From Undibacterium piscinae (GTDB taxonomy: Bacteria > Pseudomonadota > Gammaproteobacteria > Burkholderiales > Burkholderiaceae_D): DNA of 64,000 nt. Below the pieces are notes generated by a model that did not search any database, was not told the DNA's origin, and saw only the letters and a list, made by a program, of their open reading frames with translations. The stretch covers positions 1,922,001 to 1,986,000 of the forward strand of contig CP051152.1 of the NCBI GenBank assembly GCA_003970805.2, in the 5' to 3' direction. Each line of letters starts with the position of its first letter. Position 1 is the first letter of the stretch. Shown piece by piece: positions 9,264-17,357 of this stretch. Made by a program: the position numbers and the translations under genes.

Positions 9264-9848
9264 TCAGGCACCGAACAACATGGCTTTTGGCAAGGGCAAA
9301 CCCAGGGCATTATTTAGAATGGCCCAATGCGCCACTTCATCGGCGGCCAATCTGGCGGCGATTTTGGCAAATGCACTATCTTTAAACGCTGGGATCACGC
9401 TCAGATAAGCATTGGTCGCCCCTAGTTCCAAGGACAAGGCCAATTTCAAAATATCTTCCTGACTCTTCAATTCGGCTGCATTGAGTGCTTTGGCATACAC
9501 CTCCAGAGATTTTTCCTCTACCGCTTTTCCACCCAGTTTGACGATGGCGCCTATCAGCAAATCTCTATGGATTTTGTGATCGTCCTGAAAGCGCAGCGCA
9601 ATATCGAGCACCGGTTTTTGCAGCAAGCCACTCTTGGCCCCCAAGGTGTAGGCGTTAATCCCCTGATGCTCCAATCCTAAAGCGACGTTCAAAATGCCGA
9701 CATCATTGGCGATGTCGCCCTTACTGCCTGCCGCATTCGCCTCTTGTCCCGCCAATAGGAGAACGGCACCACCGGACAACATTGCGACACTACTGCCACG
9801 CAAAAAACCACGTCGGGTATTGCTTTGCTCGATTAAATTCTTGATCAT
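9264..9848 (-). CDS. Tat-exported ferritin-like domain protein
   Basis: The start at 9848 follows GGAGAG and gives a twin-arginine signal (NTRRGFLRGSS, then a hydrophobic stretch ending ANA|AG). The mature part is a ferritin-like four-helix domain with repeated metal-ligand-like motifs GLEHQGINAY, DDHKIHRD, SLELGATNAY and AADEVAHW. Such proteins are known as periplasmic ferritin-like proteins of unclear function, with possible diiron chemistry. It is probably the first gene of a unit with the cytochrome c (70 bases downstream) and rubredoxin. Confidence 0.8.
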   Translation of the reverse strand: MIKNLIEQSNTRRGFLRGSSVAMLSGGAVLLLAGQEANAAGSKGDIANDVGILNVALGLEHQGINAYTLGAKSGLLQKPVLDIALRFQDDHKIHRDLLIGAIVKLGGKAVEEKSLEVYAKALNAAELKSQEDILKLALSLELGATNAYLSVIPAFKDSAFAKIAARLAADEVAHWAILNNALGLPLPKAMLFGA

Positions 9849-10189
9849 TTTTACTCTCCATTTATCCTCCATCGCCATTTACACCCATGGTAATTGGCTG
9901 GAGTGAGATCATCATAAACACATAAAAATAGTTTGTACAGTTAAATATGTCTTAAGTGTTTAAATGGCGCGATAAAATGATTATTGCTAAAGTGAGAAAG
10001 CGATCTCCGGTCTTTCCCAGCGGGCCTCATCGATTCATTTTTCGACGCACTTCAAGTACCGACTGAACAAGCATCGTTGCGATTTCACGACAAAACGTCC
10101 ACTCTCGGCATACAGGCGTAGACTCACTGGGTTGTTGAGTATTTATATTTCGATGTTGGTCACGCATATCAACAGTTAGGAAAATAATA
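9849..10189. other. Divergent intergenic region
   Basis: About 340 AT-rich bases between the ferritin-like gene (minus) and the PstS-like gene (plus). It should hold both promoters. I see no strong palindrome, tRNA or open frame; an AAACAC...GTGTTT-type weak inverted repeat lies around 9918-9964. Confidence 0.4.
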
Positions 10190-10600
10190 ATGAAAAACGC
10201 TCTTTTCCCCACAGTAATCGCCACTGTTTTATCAATGATTACGCTGCCCGCCTTAGCCGAACTTGTCATCGTCGTTAATCCTCAAAACCAAGCCTCGCGC
10301 ATGACGTCGGCGCAAGCCTCACAATTTTTCCTTGGCGGCTCGGTCATGTTTACTCCTCTTGAGCAAGCGGACGGTTCAGCGATCCGTAGCGAATTTTATA
10401 AAAAAGTCTTAGAAAAAGAACCGTCACAGGTGCAGGCAATCTGGGCAAAAATTGTCTTCACGGGCAAGGGCAAGCCGCCCAAAGAATATAAGTCGAGTGT
10501 AGAAGTCAAAAAAGCGATAAGCGAGAATGTGAACGCCATCGGGTATATAGAAAAATCGGCAGTAGATGACAGCGTTAAAGTCATCGCGACCATACCTTGA
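10190..10600 (+). CDS. PstS-like small periplasmic substrate-binding protein
   Basis: 136 residues with a Sec signal cut near LPALA|ELVIV. The mature part resembles the phosphate ABC transporter substrate-binding fold but is only about half the length of PstS: VIVVNPQNQASRMTSAQASQFFLG, then DGSAIRSEFYKKVL, WAKIVFTGKG and the C-terminal NAIGYIEKSAVD. In many Burkholderiales such short PstS-like genes sit beside a porin and signalling genes rather than pstCAB, and none is here. A role in phosphate binding is therefore only suggested. Confidence 0.7.
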   Translation: MKNALFPTVIATVLSMITLPALAELVIVVNPQNQASRMTSAQASQFFLGGSVMFTPLEQADGSAIRSEFYKKVLEKEPSQVQAIWAKIVFTGKGKPPKEYKSSVEVKKAISENVNAIGYIEKSAVDDSVKVIATIP

Positions 10601-10638
10601 AGCCTGCCATATTGATTACTCTTTTAGGAGACTATGCG

Positions 10639-11808
10639 ATGAAACACACATTATTAGCTTTGAGCCTGGCCAGCCTTATTCCAATGACAGCATCCGCGAT
10701 CGACTTAACGGAAGACGGTAGCTGGAAACTGACTGGATTTTACAATCTGACCGGCGCCAAGGTATTAAGTGGTTCTGCACTTGGCAGCAGCGACCCATGG
10801 ACCTACCAGCAATGGAAATGTCCATGCACGATACAGGGCTGGGAATATGCCAGCGTCTACCAAAAGAGCAAAGGCTTCCAGGTCGATCAGGAGTCACTGC
10901 TTGGGGTTCAGATCAAGAAGGATTTCACACCTACTTTTTCGGCGACCGCACAACTCATTAGTCGCGCAAACAATCCCAACGATGGCTCACGTCCGACAGT
11001 AGACTGGGCCTATGCGACCTGGACGCCTTCAGCCGATTCTGCCTGGACTTTCCAGGCCGGTAAGATGCGCATCCCCTTGTACTATTACAGCGATTATCTG
11101 TACATAGGCTACGCCTATCCTTGGGTGCGACCAGCACCGGACGTATATGGCTGGCCTATCTATGCCTACAACGGCGCGAATGTCAGTTATCGCACTCAAG
11201 TGGGAAATAGCGATTGGGCCGCCACCATCGCCGCATGGACCGGCGGCTATACACAAAAAGAGAACGCATACGATACCCTGATTTATTACACCACGCCGAC
11301 GCACGAATCCTGGAAAAGTATTCTGGGTACGTCTGTAGCGGTGAACAACGGTATTTTTGACGTTCGTGCCATGTTCATGGGATATAAAGACAGTACCTGG
11401 CAAGATAATCCTGATGGCAGCCGTCTGTATTTTGTTCAGGATCAATCGACCAAGATCATGGGAATCTCCGCCAATATGGATTATAAAAATTGGCTGATCA
11501 AAACCGAGGTGGATCGCTATGAACAAGTCGATGCGGCGAAAGGGCTCAACAACATTTATAAATATGCCTTGTTTGCGGTAGGCTATCAATATAAAGAGTG
11601 GACTCCGATGTACACCTATTCACAGTACACCACAGTCAATGAGCCGACTGAAGGACGTAACACGCACTATCTGTCTTTGCGTTGGGATTTTAGAAAAAAT
11701 ACCGCACTTAAACTGCAGTACGATGTCAGCAAGGATAAGTCACATTATTCTTATCCATTTTTTGGTGACTCAAAGTTAATCTCTATTTCCTTACAGGGAG
11801 TTTTTTAG
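10639..11808 (+). CDS. Outer-membrane beta-barrel (porin-like) protein
   Basis: 390 residues. The ATG at 10639 has AGGAG (10626-10630) before it and starts a Sec signal ending PMTASA|ID. The body alternates aromatic and polar residues as beta-barrels do (SWKLTGFYNLTGA, FSATAQLISR, WTFQAGKMRIPLYYYSDYLYIGYAY) and ends in SLQGVF, a terminal phenylalanine suited to BAM recognition. The 38-base gap to the PstS-like gene suggests one operon. The substrate is unknown. Confidence 0.75.
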   Translation: MKHTLLALSLASLIPMTASAIDLTEDGSWKLTGFYNLTGAKVLSGSALGSSDPWTYQQWKCPCTIQGWEYASVYQKSKGFQVDQESLLGVQIKKDFTPTFSATAQLISRANNPNDGSRPTVDWAYATWTPSADSAWTFQAGKMRIPLYYYSDYLYIGYAYPWVRPAPDVYGWPIYAYNGANVSYRTQVGNSDWAATIAAWTGGYTQKENAYDTLIYYTTPTHESWKSILGTSVAVNNGIFDVRAMFMGYKDSTWQDNPDGSRLYFVQDQSTKIMGISANMDYKNWLIKTEVDRYEQVDAAKGLNNIYKYALFAVGYQYKEWTPMYTYSQYTTVNEPTEGRNTHYLSLRWDFRKNTALKLQYDVSKDKSHYSYPFFGDSKLISISLQGVF

Positions 11809-11822
11809 TTACGCGGAAAATG

Positions 11823-11859
11823 TCGCTATGCGATGCTGATCTTCAGTCCCGCATAGCGA
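11823..11859 (+). terminator. Inverted repeat after the barrel gene, possible terminator
   Basis: TCGCTATGCG (11823-11832) and CGCATAGCGA (11850-11859) are perfect complements with a 17-base loop. A short T run comes only about 15 bases later, so terminator function is uncertain. Confidence 0.45.
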
Positions 11860-11950
11860 TACCGACCCGGTAGATTTTTTGCTCATCCCACACAGATCTT
11901 CCGCATATTCTGGTTTTATTGGGGTTTTATTCTGGATTATTGCTGCGTTT

Positions 11951-12055
11951 TCATGATTCATCGCTCCCTGCGTTCACTCCCGTCTTAAATCCTTGGACAG
12001 CCTTACCCAGATCGCTGCCGATATTACTGATTCTTTTATTGCCAAAGATCAGTTC
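11951..12055 (-). pseudogene. Orphan TatA C-terminal fragment
   Basis: A short frame reads ELIFGNKRISNIGSDLGK, then AVQGFKTGVNAGSDES and a TGA. The FG-K-I-NIGSDLG--V-GFK pattern is the hinge and amphipathic helix of TatA, the pore subunit of twin-arginine export. The membrane helix and start codon that should precede it are absent; upstream bases give no hydrophobic segment in any frame. It is a decayed or truncated TatA paralogue rather than a working gene. No tatB or tatC is near. Confidence 0.7.
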
Positions 12056-12092
12056 GATAGTTGATTGATTGAATGATGATCACAACGCCGGT

Positions 12093-13097
12093 TCAGGCTT
12101 TCCTTCTAGCGCTTTCCGTCACATAGCCTGCTGGCATATGTCCATCCAGTTTAGGAAATTGCGCTAATTTTTTCGCATTCCAGCGCGCCAGTCTTCCTTT
12201 GCCCAGAGCGGGTACTCGCAGGGTATCGACTTGATAATTACTCTTTTTAAAGACAGGGTCGAAGCGCCCGTTGGCCAAGTCTCGCGTATACGGTCTGCTG
12301 GCCAGCGATAGCGCCGCAATCGCAAATGGATCTAGCTTGCGACTAAACCGGGCATAGCCTTGATACAAAAAATTTTCGGCAACCCGGCGATCGCTGTCTT
12401 GTATCAGGCTATCCATAATTTCGTGTAATAAGTCGCCGACACTGGCGTATTTGAGCAGGATAAAAAACCGGTGATGATCTAACTCTGGAAAATCACCCTC
12501 TATCATTCTGGCCAAAGGCGCTAGCCCAAGCTGTAAATCGAGTAACAGCATACCTTTTTGCTGCTGCTGTTCAAGCAGAGTGATGCGTCTTTGCCCGACT
12601 CTAAGCGAACTCAAGCACGCCTGTATTTCAGCCACAGTCAGCGGCACATCGTGTCTGGCGGGATTGCATAAGTCGCGATTATTCGCCATTAAAGGCAAAT
12701 CCTGATGGCAACTAAACGCGGCACTAGCGCGACCAGAAACAGGCTCGCGCAGCGTGAGTAGTTCGCGTATTTCGTGTTCACGCGCTTTTTTCACTGCCAG
12801 AAATGCGGTTTGTATCACTTCTGAAGTCGGTGTATAGCTCTCTATGCGCCATTTTCTGCCATACACCAGTTTGCGCGCCCGGATGAGATTGCCGCGCTCG
12901 TAATTTTCCCGTCCTATCATACCAACTTGTAAATACAAGCCATTAAGATCCTGATCAGCGAACAAGAGGCTATGCTGGTCTAGCCGTATGTGAGCAAGGG
13001 TTTCCTGCACGCTAGCAAGACTTTGCTGATATTCCAGATAATGCTGAGGGATGCAGCTACGGCCATTCTTCAAACGGACGTGCGGCGCATGTAACAT
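12093..13097 (-). CDS. Conserved-looking protein of unknown function
   Basis: 334 residues that I do not recognise. There is no signal peptide, membrane segment or cofactor motif. The N-terminal part is polar with a basic-aromatic core (MIGRENYERGNLIRARKL, YGRKWRIESYTPTSE) and a helical, charged segment AVKKAREHEIRELLTL; the C-terminal half is hydrophobic-helical (FFILLKYASVGDLLHEIM) and ends very basic (ARWNAKKLAQFP, ESARRKA). No ribosome site is obvious before the ATG. It sits between an orphan TatA fragment and a truncated codA, in a region with signs of deletion. Confidence 0.6.
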   Translation of the reverse strand: MLHAPHVRLKNGRSCIPQHYLEYQQSLASVQETLAHIRLDQHSLLFADQDLNGLYLQVGMIGRENYERGNLIRARKLVYGRKWRIESYTPTSEVIQTAFLAVKKAREHEIRELLTLREPVSGRASAAFSCHQDLPLMANNRDLCNPARHDVPLTVAEIQACLSSLRVGQRRITLLEQQQQKGMLLLDLQLGLAPLARMIEGDFPELDHHRFFILLKYASVGDLLHEIMDSLIQDSDRRVAENFLYQGYARFSRKLDPFAIAALSLASRPYTRDLANGRFDPVFKKSNYQVDTLRVPALGKGRLARWNAKKLAQFPKLDGHMPAGYVTESARRKA

Positions 13098-13181
13098 CGG
13101 TGTTTCAGCTAAATTATTCGTGAGACCGCGACTGCGATAAGTCGTGTTGAGTTGCGATGCTTGGACACATGTGAATTTCCA

Positions 13182-13964
13182 TCAATGGCAAAAGCATCTT
13201 TTGCTGACGTAGTAGTTATCCATAGAGTGCATTGAGGTCAGATGCGAACCGGCGACCCTGCCCTGCATTCCCAATCTGTGGCTGTGATAAGCCAGTGTCT
13301 CAATATGGCGCGACATCGGGTCATCGCTTTCATCACAATGCATGTCGACCCGCAGGCCTTGTTCTGCGGCGAACTCACACAACAGCCGCACCGACTCGGC
13401 GCCATCGGCCATAGTGCGTTCAAAATGCGGGATGCCGCCGACTACATCAACACCCATGGCGACTGCACGTTTCAGGTTAGCGAAAGCACTGGCGCTACGC
13501 AGCAAGCCATCTTGCGGAAACGCCACCAGTTGCAAATCAAGATACGGCGCGACTTGTTTTTTCACCTGCAGCAATGCTTCCGCCGCCAGTAAGCGGTCAT
13601 CGCAGATATCGACATGCGAGCGTATCGCCAGCAAACCGCGCGCCACTGCCCAATCGCAATAGCGCAAGGCGCGCTCAACGATCGCCTCTTGCGTCAGGCT
13701 AGGTTTCAGTTCACCCCATAACGCAATGCCTTCGAGCAAAGTGCCGGATTGATTTACCCTGGGCAAACCATAACTGAGCGTGGCATCCATGTGAAAGTGC
13801 GCATCGACAAACGGCGGGCTAAGCAGATTGCCGCCGGCATCAATCTCTGCCTGCGCCTGCAAAGGCAAGCGCTGACCGACAGCAACGATGCGGCCATCGG
13901 CAATGGCGAGATCCATCCCGGTTCTACCGTCGGGAAAATTTGCATTACGAATGACTAAGTCCAT
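13182..13964 (-). pseudogene. codA: Cytosine deaminase-like amidohydrolase, C-terminally truncated
   Basis: The N-terminal 255 residues match the CodA/amidohydrolase pattern: MDLVIRNANFPDGRTG, the metal-site strand PPFVDAHFHMDATL, RSHVDICDD, GGIPHFERT and MHCDESDDP. The conserved GSHLTSMHSMDNYYVSK is reached, then the frame turns to RCFCH and stops. A full enzyme has about 410-430 residues, so the last third, including the catalytic Asp region, is gone; bases downstream show no continuation. It was probably deamination of cytosine or a related ring in salvage. The divergent LacI-type gene may have controlled it. Confidence 0.85.
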
Positions 13965-14000
13965 CGATACTCACCTCATTGATTGAAAAATTTGGGCATT

Positions 14001-14015
14001 ACTCATAGTATGAGT
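14001..14015. promoter_or_regulatory. Perfect palindrome between codA remnant and LacI-type gene
   Basis: ACTCATAGTATGAGT is a 6+3+6 perfect inverted repeat, 30 bases before the regulator ATG and 37 before the codA start. Position and symmetry suit an autoregulatory operator, though it lacks the central CG usual for LacI-family sites. Confidence 0.45.
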
Positions 14016-14045
14016 CATAATCCCACCGAAGAAAGGTAGGATTTT

Positions 14046-15062
14046 ATGGCAACAATGAAGCAGGTCGCAGAGAAGGCAAAGGTATCGACTACCACGGTTT
14101 CTCATGTCATCAATAATACGCGAGTCGTCAGCGAAGACGCGAGAGAGCGCGTGCTTTCCGTGATCCGTGAGTTACGCTACATCCCCAGCGCAGTGGCGCG
14201 TAGTCTAAAAAACGACAAGACACATACGCTGGGCATGATCATCCCAAACAATTCCAATCCGTATTTTGCCGAAGTCATACAGGGTATAGAGGACGAGTCC
14301 TTCAAGCTCGGCTACAACATTATTTTATGTAACTCTTACGACGATCCAAAAAAACAGGCCGCGTATACCCGCGTTCTGATGGAAAAACGGATAGATGGCC
14401 TGATTCTTGTGGCTTCGGGCTCCGATGAAGAGCTTAACCAATTACTGACCGACGAAGGCATCCCTAAAGTGCTGGTCGATCGCGAAGTTCCGGGCGTAGC
14501 GGCTGACTTTATTGAGGCCGATCACGAGCAAGGCGGCTATCTTGCAACCAAATATTTGCTTGATTTAGGTCATCGCGACATCGCCTGTGTGTCTGGTCCG
14601 AAAACACTACTCCCCAGCGGTGGACGGGTACAAGGCTACTGGCGCGCCTTGAAGGAAGCCGGAGTGACGCCTCGCGAAGAGTATCTGGCGCACAGTGACT
14701 TTACCAGTCAGGGCGGGTTTACTGCCTTCCGGCAATTGCTGGCATTACATCCCCGCCCTACGGCGATCTTTGCAAGCAATGACCTGATGGCGATAGGTGG
14801 GCTATGTGCGGCACATCAGGCGGGTATGAAAATTCCGGAGGAGCTCTCGGTCATCGGTTATGACGATATTGCACTGGCGTCGTTCAGTACGCCACCGCTG
14901 ACCACCATCGCACAACCAAAACATGAAATTGGCGTATTGACCGCACAAGTGATGGTTAAGCGCATACAAAATGCGGAACTAGCGTTGCGCCGTGAAAAAC
15001 TGGAAACCAAATTAATGGTGCGGCAATCCACGGCGGCATTCAATGCGGCGAACTCGGCTTAA
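14046..15062 (+). CDS. LacI-family transcriptional regulator
   Basis: 338 residues. An N-terminal LacI helix-turn-helix (MKQVAEKAKVSTTTVSHVIN, residues 4-23) and hinge helix (SAVARSLKNDKTHTLG) precede a periplasmic-binding-protein-like effector domain (LGMIIPNNSNPYFAEVIQG, RIDGLILVASG, AIFASNDLMAIG, VIGYDDIALASF). It is closest in look to the RbsR/PurR group, binding ribose or a purine. Being divergent from the codA remnant suggests a nucleobase or pentose signal, but the target may now be lost. AAAGGTAGG precedes the ATG. Confidence 0.9.
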   Translation: MATMKQVAEKAKVSTTTVSHVINNTRVVSEDARERVLSVIRELRYIPSAVARSLKNDKTHTLGMIIPNNSNPYFAEVIQGIEDESFKLGYNIILCNSYDDPKKQAAYTRVLMEKRIDGLILVASGSDEELNQLLTDEGIPKVLVDREVPGVAADFIEADHEQGGYLATKYLLDLGHRDIACVSGPKTLLPSGGRVQGYWRALKEAGVTPREEYLAHSDFTSQGGFTAFRQLLALHPRPTAIFASNDLMAIGGLCAAHQAGMKIPEELSVIGYDDIALASFSTPPLTTIAQPKHEIGVLTAQVMVKRIQNAELALRREKLETKLMVRQSTAAFNAANSA

Positions 15063-15070
15063 TATGCCAT

Positions 15071-15619
15071 TTAAAATCCAATTGCAGCGGGCAACAATTC
15101 GCTTAACAAGCGATTCAAGACCTGCAGTGCAATCAACGCCACCATAGGTGAAAAATCAATTCCGCCCAAAGGGGGAATCAGCCTGCGTAAAGGTGACAGC
15201 AATGGCTCGTTGAGCACACGAATGAAAGGCGCAAACGGGGCGTGCGGATTGACCCAGCTAAACACGGCCTCCAGCACCAGCAATGCCATAAAGCCATAGA
15301 GTATCCATTGCAGCATTTTAAATACGGCCAGCAACAGGACGACCGGAAATGAAACCGGTGACAGCAACCAGAAATCGACCAGCATCGACAATAGCGCGAC
15401 TAAAAAAGTGGCGACCAAACTGGCCCAGTCATATCCGCCAAAGCCTGGAATAAAACGCCGAATCGGGTGTATCAGCCAGTCAGTGATCTGAAAAATAGAT
15501 TGCGCCAATCCTGCCGGAGGCCGGACTCTTTGCGCCTGCATCCAAAAACGCAATAGGAGAAAACCGGCAAATAAGCCGGCGACAGTATCAATGACAAAGG
15601 TAAAAATTCCATGCAACAC
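15071..15619 (-). CDS. YggT-family membrane protein
   Basis: 182 residues with two YggT repeats: hydrophobic segments near residues 8-26 and 60-115, each followed by the family motif (WLIHPIRRFIPGFGGYDWAS and LLSPLRRLIPPLGGIDFSP). It is an inner-membrane protein; the family has been linked to osmotic response and membrane or division functions, without a fixed biochemical role. It ends eight bases past the convergent LacI-type gene and starts just beyond the terminator of the H1-like gene. Confidence 0.85.
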   Translation of the reverse strand: MLHGIFTFVIDTVAGLFAGFLLLRFWMQAQRVRPPAGLAQSIFQITDWLIHPIRRFIPGFGGYDWASLVATFLVALLSMLVDFWLLSPVSFPVVLLLAVFKMLQWILYGFMALLVLEAVFSWVNPHAPFAPFIRVLNEPLLSPLRRLIPPLGGIDFSPMVALIALQVLNRLLSELLPAAIGF

Positions 15620-15632
15620 GAAGCTATCCCCT

Positions 15633-15668
15633 AAAAAAAACCCACTGAGTGAACATCACACAGTGGGT
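15633..15668 (-). terminator. Rho-independent terminator of the H1-like gene
   Basis: Read on the minus strand, ACCCACTG pairs with CAGTGGGT and is followed by eight T. It lies 40 bases after the H1-like stop. Confidence 0.85.
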
Positions 15669-15707
15669 ATTGTGCCTTAATACGGCCAGGCATCCAAGCA
15701 TGTCAAC

Positions 15708-16907
15708 TTATGCCGGACGCGTGCCTGTAGGGAAAGGCCAGGCTGCATTCGGGCTCACGACTGTTTTTGCATCTGGCGTCGCTGGCTTGGCTGCCACTTT
15801 TGGCGCTGGCTTAACCGCTACTTTGGCTGCCGCTTTTTTTGCGGCGGGCTTGGCTGCTGCTTTTTTGGCTGCTGGCTTCGCTGCCGCTTTTACTGCGGTG
15901 ACCGCCGGCTTAGTTTCTGCTGCAACGACTACTTTCTCAGCTGGCTTTGCTGCTGCCTTGGCTGCCGCTTTCGCTGCTGGCTTGACTGCTGCCTTCGCTG
16001 CTACTTTCGTCGCTGGCTTGGCCGCTGCCTTCGCTGCTACTTTCGCCGCTGGCTTGGCTGCGGCCTTAGCTGCTACTTTCGCCGCTGGCTTCGCTGCTGC
16101 CTTAGCTGCGACTTTTGCCGCTGGCTTGGCTGCTGCCTTAGCTGCGACTTTTGCCGCTGGCTTGGCTGCTGCCTTAGCTGCGACTTTTGCCGCTGGCTTG
16201 GCTGCTGCCTTAGCTGCGACTTTTGCCGCTGGCTTGGCTGCTGCCTTAGCTGCGACTTTTGCCGCTGGCTTGGCTCCTACCTTAGTCGCCGCCTTAGCTG
16301 CTGGCTTGGCTGCTACTTTCGCCGCTGGCTTGGCTGCTGCCTTCGCTGCTACTTTCGCCGCTGGCTTGGCTGCTGCCTTAGACGCTGCTTTTGCCGCTGG
16401 CTTGGTTGCTGCCTTAGCTGCTGCTTTTGCCGCTGGCTTGGTTGCTGCCTTAGCTGCTACTTTTGCCGCTGGCTTGGTTGCTGCCTTAGTTACCGCCTTA
16501 GCCGCTACTTTCGCCGCTGGCTTGGCTGCTGCCTTAGTTACCGCCTTAGCCGCTACTTTTGCCGCTGGCTTGGTTGCTGCCTTAGTTACCGCCTTAGCTG
16601 CTACTTTCGCCGCTGGCTTCGCTGCCGCCTTAGCTGCTGCCTTAGTTACCGCCTTAGCCGCTACTTTCGCCGCTGGCTTGGCTGCTGTCTTTGCTGCTAC
16701 TTTAGCTGCTGGCTTCGCTGCCACCTTAGCTGCGACTTTTGCTGCTGGCTTGGCCGCTGGTTTCGCTGCCGCCTTAGCTGCTGTTTTCGTTACAGGTTTA
16801 GCCGCAGCCTTTGCCGCCGGCTTAGCTTCTGCTTTTTCGACCACTTTTGCAGCCGGCTTCGCCGCCGCTGCCTTCTTGGCCACTGGAGGTTTTGATGCTG
16901 TTGCCAT
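15708..16907 (-). CDS. Lysine/alanine-rich H1-like nucleoid protein
   Basis: 399 residues made almost wholly of Ala, Lys, Pro and Val in AAKPAAKVAAK-type repeats from about residue 10 to 380, ending in a non-repetitive tail (SPNAAWPFPTGTRPA). This composition matches the bacterial histone H1-like proteins of Burkholderiales and Bordetella, which bind DNA and vary in length between strains. No other domain is present. ATG at 16907 follows CAGGAGAGACAAC. The terminal Trp-Pro-Phe tail is the only unique sequence and may be useful for orthologue matching. Confidence 0.85.
   Translation of the reverse strand: MATASKPPVAKKAAAAKPAAKVVEKAEAKPAAKAAAKPVTKTAAKAAAKPAAKPAAKVAAKVAAKPAAKVAAKTAAKPAAKVAAKAVTKAAAKAAAKPAAKVAAKAVTKAATKPAAKVAAKAVTKAAAKPAAKVAAKAVTKAATKPAAKVAAKAATKPAAKAAAKAATKPAAKAASKAAAKPAAKVAAKAAAKPAAKVAAKPAAKAATKVGAKPAAKVAAKAAAKPAAKVAAKAAAKPAAKVAAKAAAKPAAKVAAKAAAKPAAKVAAKAAAKPAAKVAAKAAAKPAAKVAAKAAAKPATKVAAKAAVKPAAKAAAKAAAKPAEKVVVAAETKPAVTAVKAAAKPAAKKAAAKPAAKKAAAKVAVKPAPKVAAKPATPDAKTVVSPNAAWPFPTGTRPA
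16087..16266 (-). repeat. Five tandem 36-bp units in the H1-like gene
   Basis: Units begin at 16087, 16123, 16159, 16195 and 16231. All are identical except the first, which has a C for G at its sixth base. Each encodes 12 residues of the KPAAKVAAKAAA type. Less perfect units of the same period flank them across most of the gene. Near-identity at DNA level points to recent expansion by slippage or unequal recombination. Confidence 0.9.
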
Positions 16908-17357
16908 GTTGTCTCTCCTGTTAGATAAAAATAATATCAGGTAAAAATTTAAATCCGCTCACAATCCGTCGAGCGAATTATTCATCGGCACAAACATGAT
17001 CACTGTTTGTGCCAGTGAATTCGACACCAGCTGAACTGCTGCATCCCCTTTATTGATGCAGCACTTCAGCCATATGGTCGTTCCTTTCGTTAAATGCAAA
17101 TAAAATGCATCAAGGGACTAGCTTTAACGAATGATGCTAACGACCAAAAAAAACGCCCGCTTAGAAAGCCGGCGTCGGTATTCTGTATGAATCGCTGTTC
17201 CCAAAACGAAAATGCGCAATACCCAGCCTCGCCGGGTATTGCGTCAAAAATAGGGCGGATCCAATTGATCTGTCAAATTTCTTCAATTTGGTGAAGCCTC
17301 TCACGTTTTACTAAAGTGCATTGTGAGTAAAGCATCTGGATTTCAAACCGGAAGAAT
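16908..17357. other. Intergenic region between H1-like gene and nrdB
   Basis: 450 bases. It should contain the promoter of the H1-like gene at its left end and the nrdB terminator (17205-17248) towards its right. A 66-codon plus-strand frame has no support. No repeat or RNA gene seen. Confidence 0.5.
17205..17248 (-). terminator. Probable terminator of the nrdAB unit
   Basis: CGCAATACCC (17215-17224) and GGGTATTGCG (17234-17243) form a perfect 10-bp stem with a 9-base loop. On the minus strand it is followed by a T-rich stretch (CATTTTCGTTTT). It lies about 115 bases past the nrdB stop. Confidence 0.6.

Noticed and set aside
15649..16944. 431-codon plus-strand frame rich in Ala, Gly, Leu and Phe
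   Set aside because: Mirror of the repetitive H1-like gene on the other strand; its periodicity comes from the GCN/AAG repeats, and the minus-strand product has family character, a ribosome site and a terminator.
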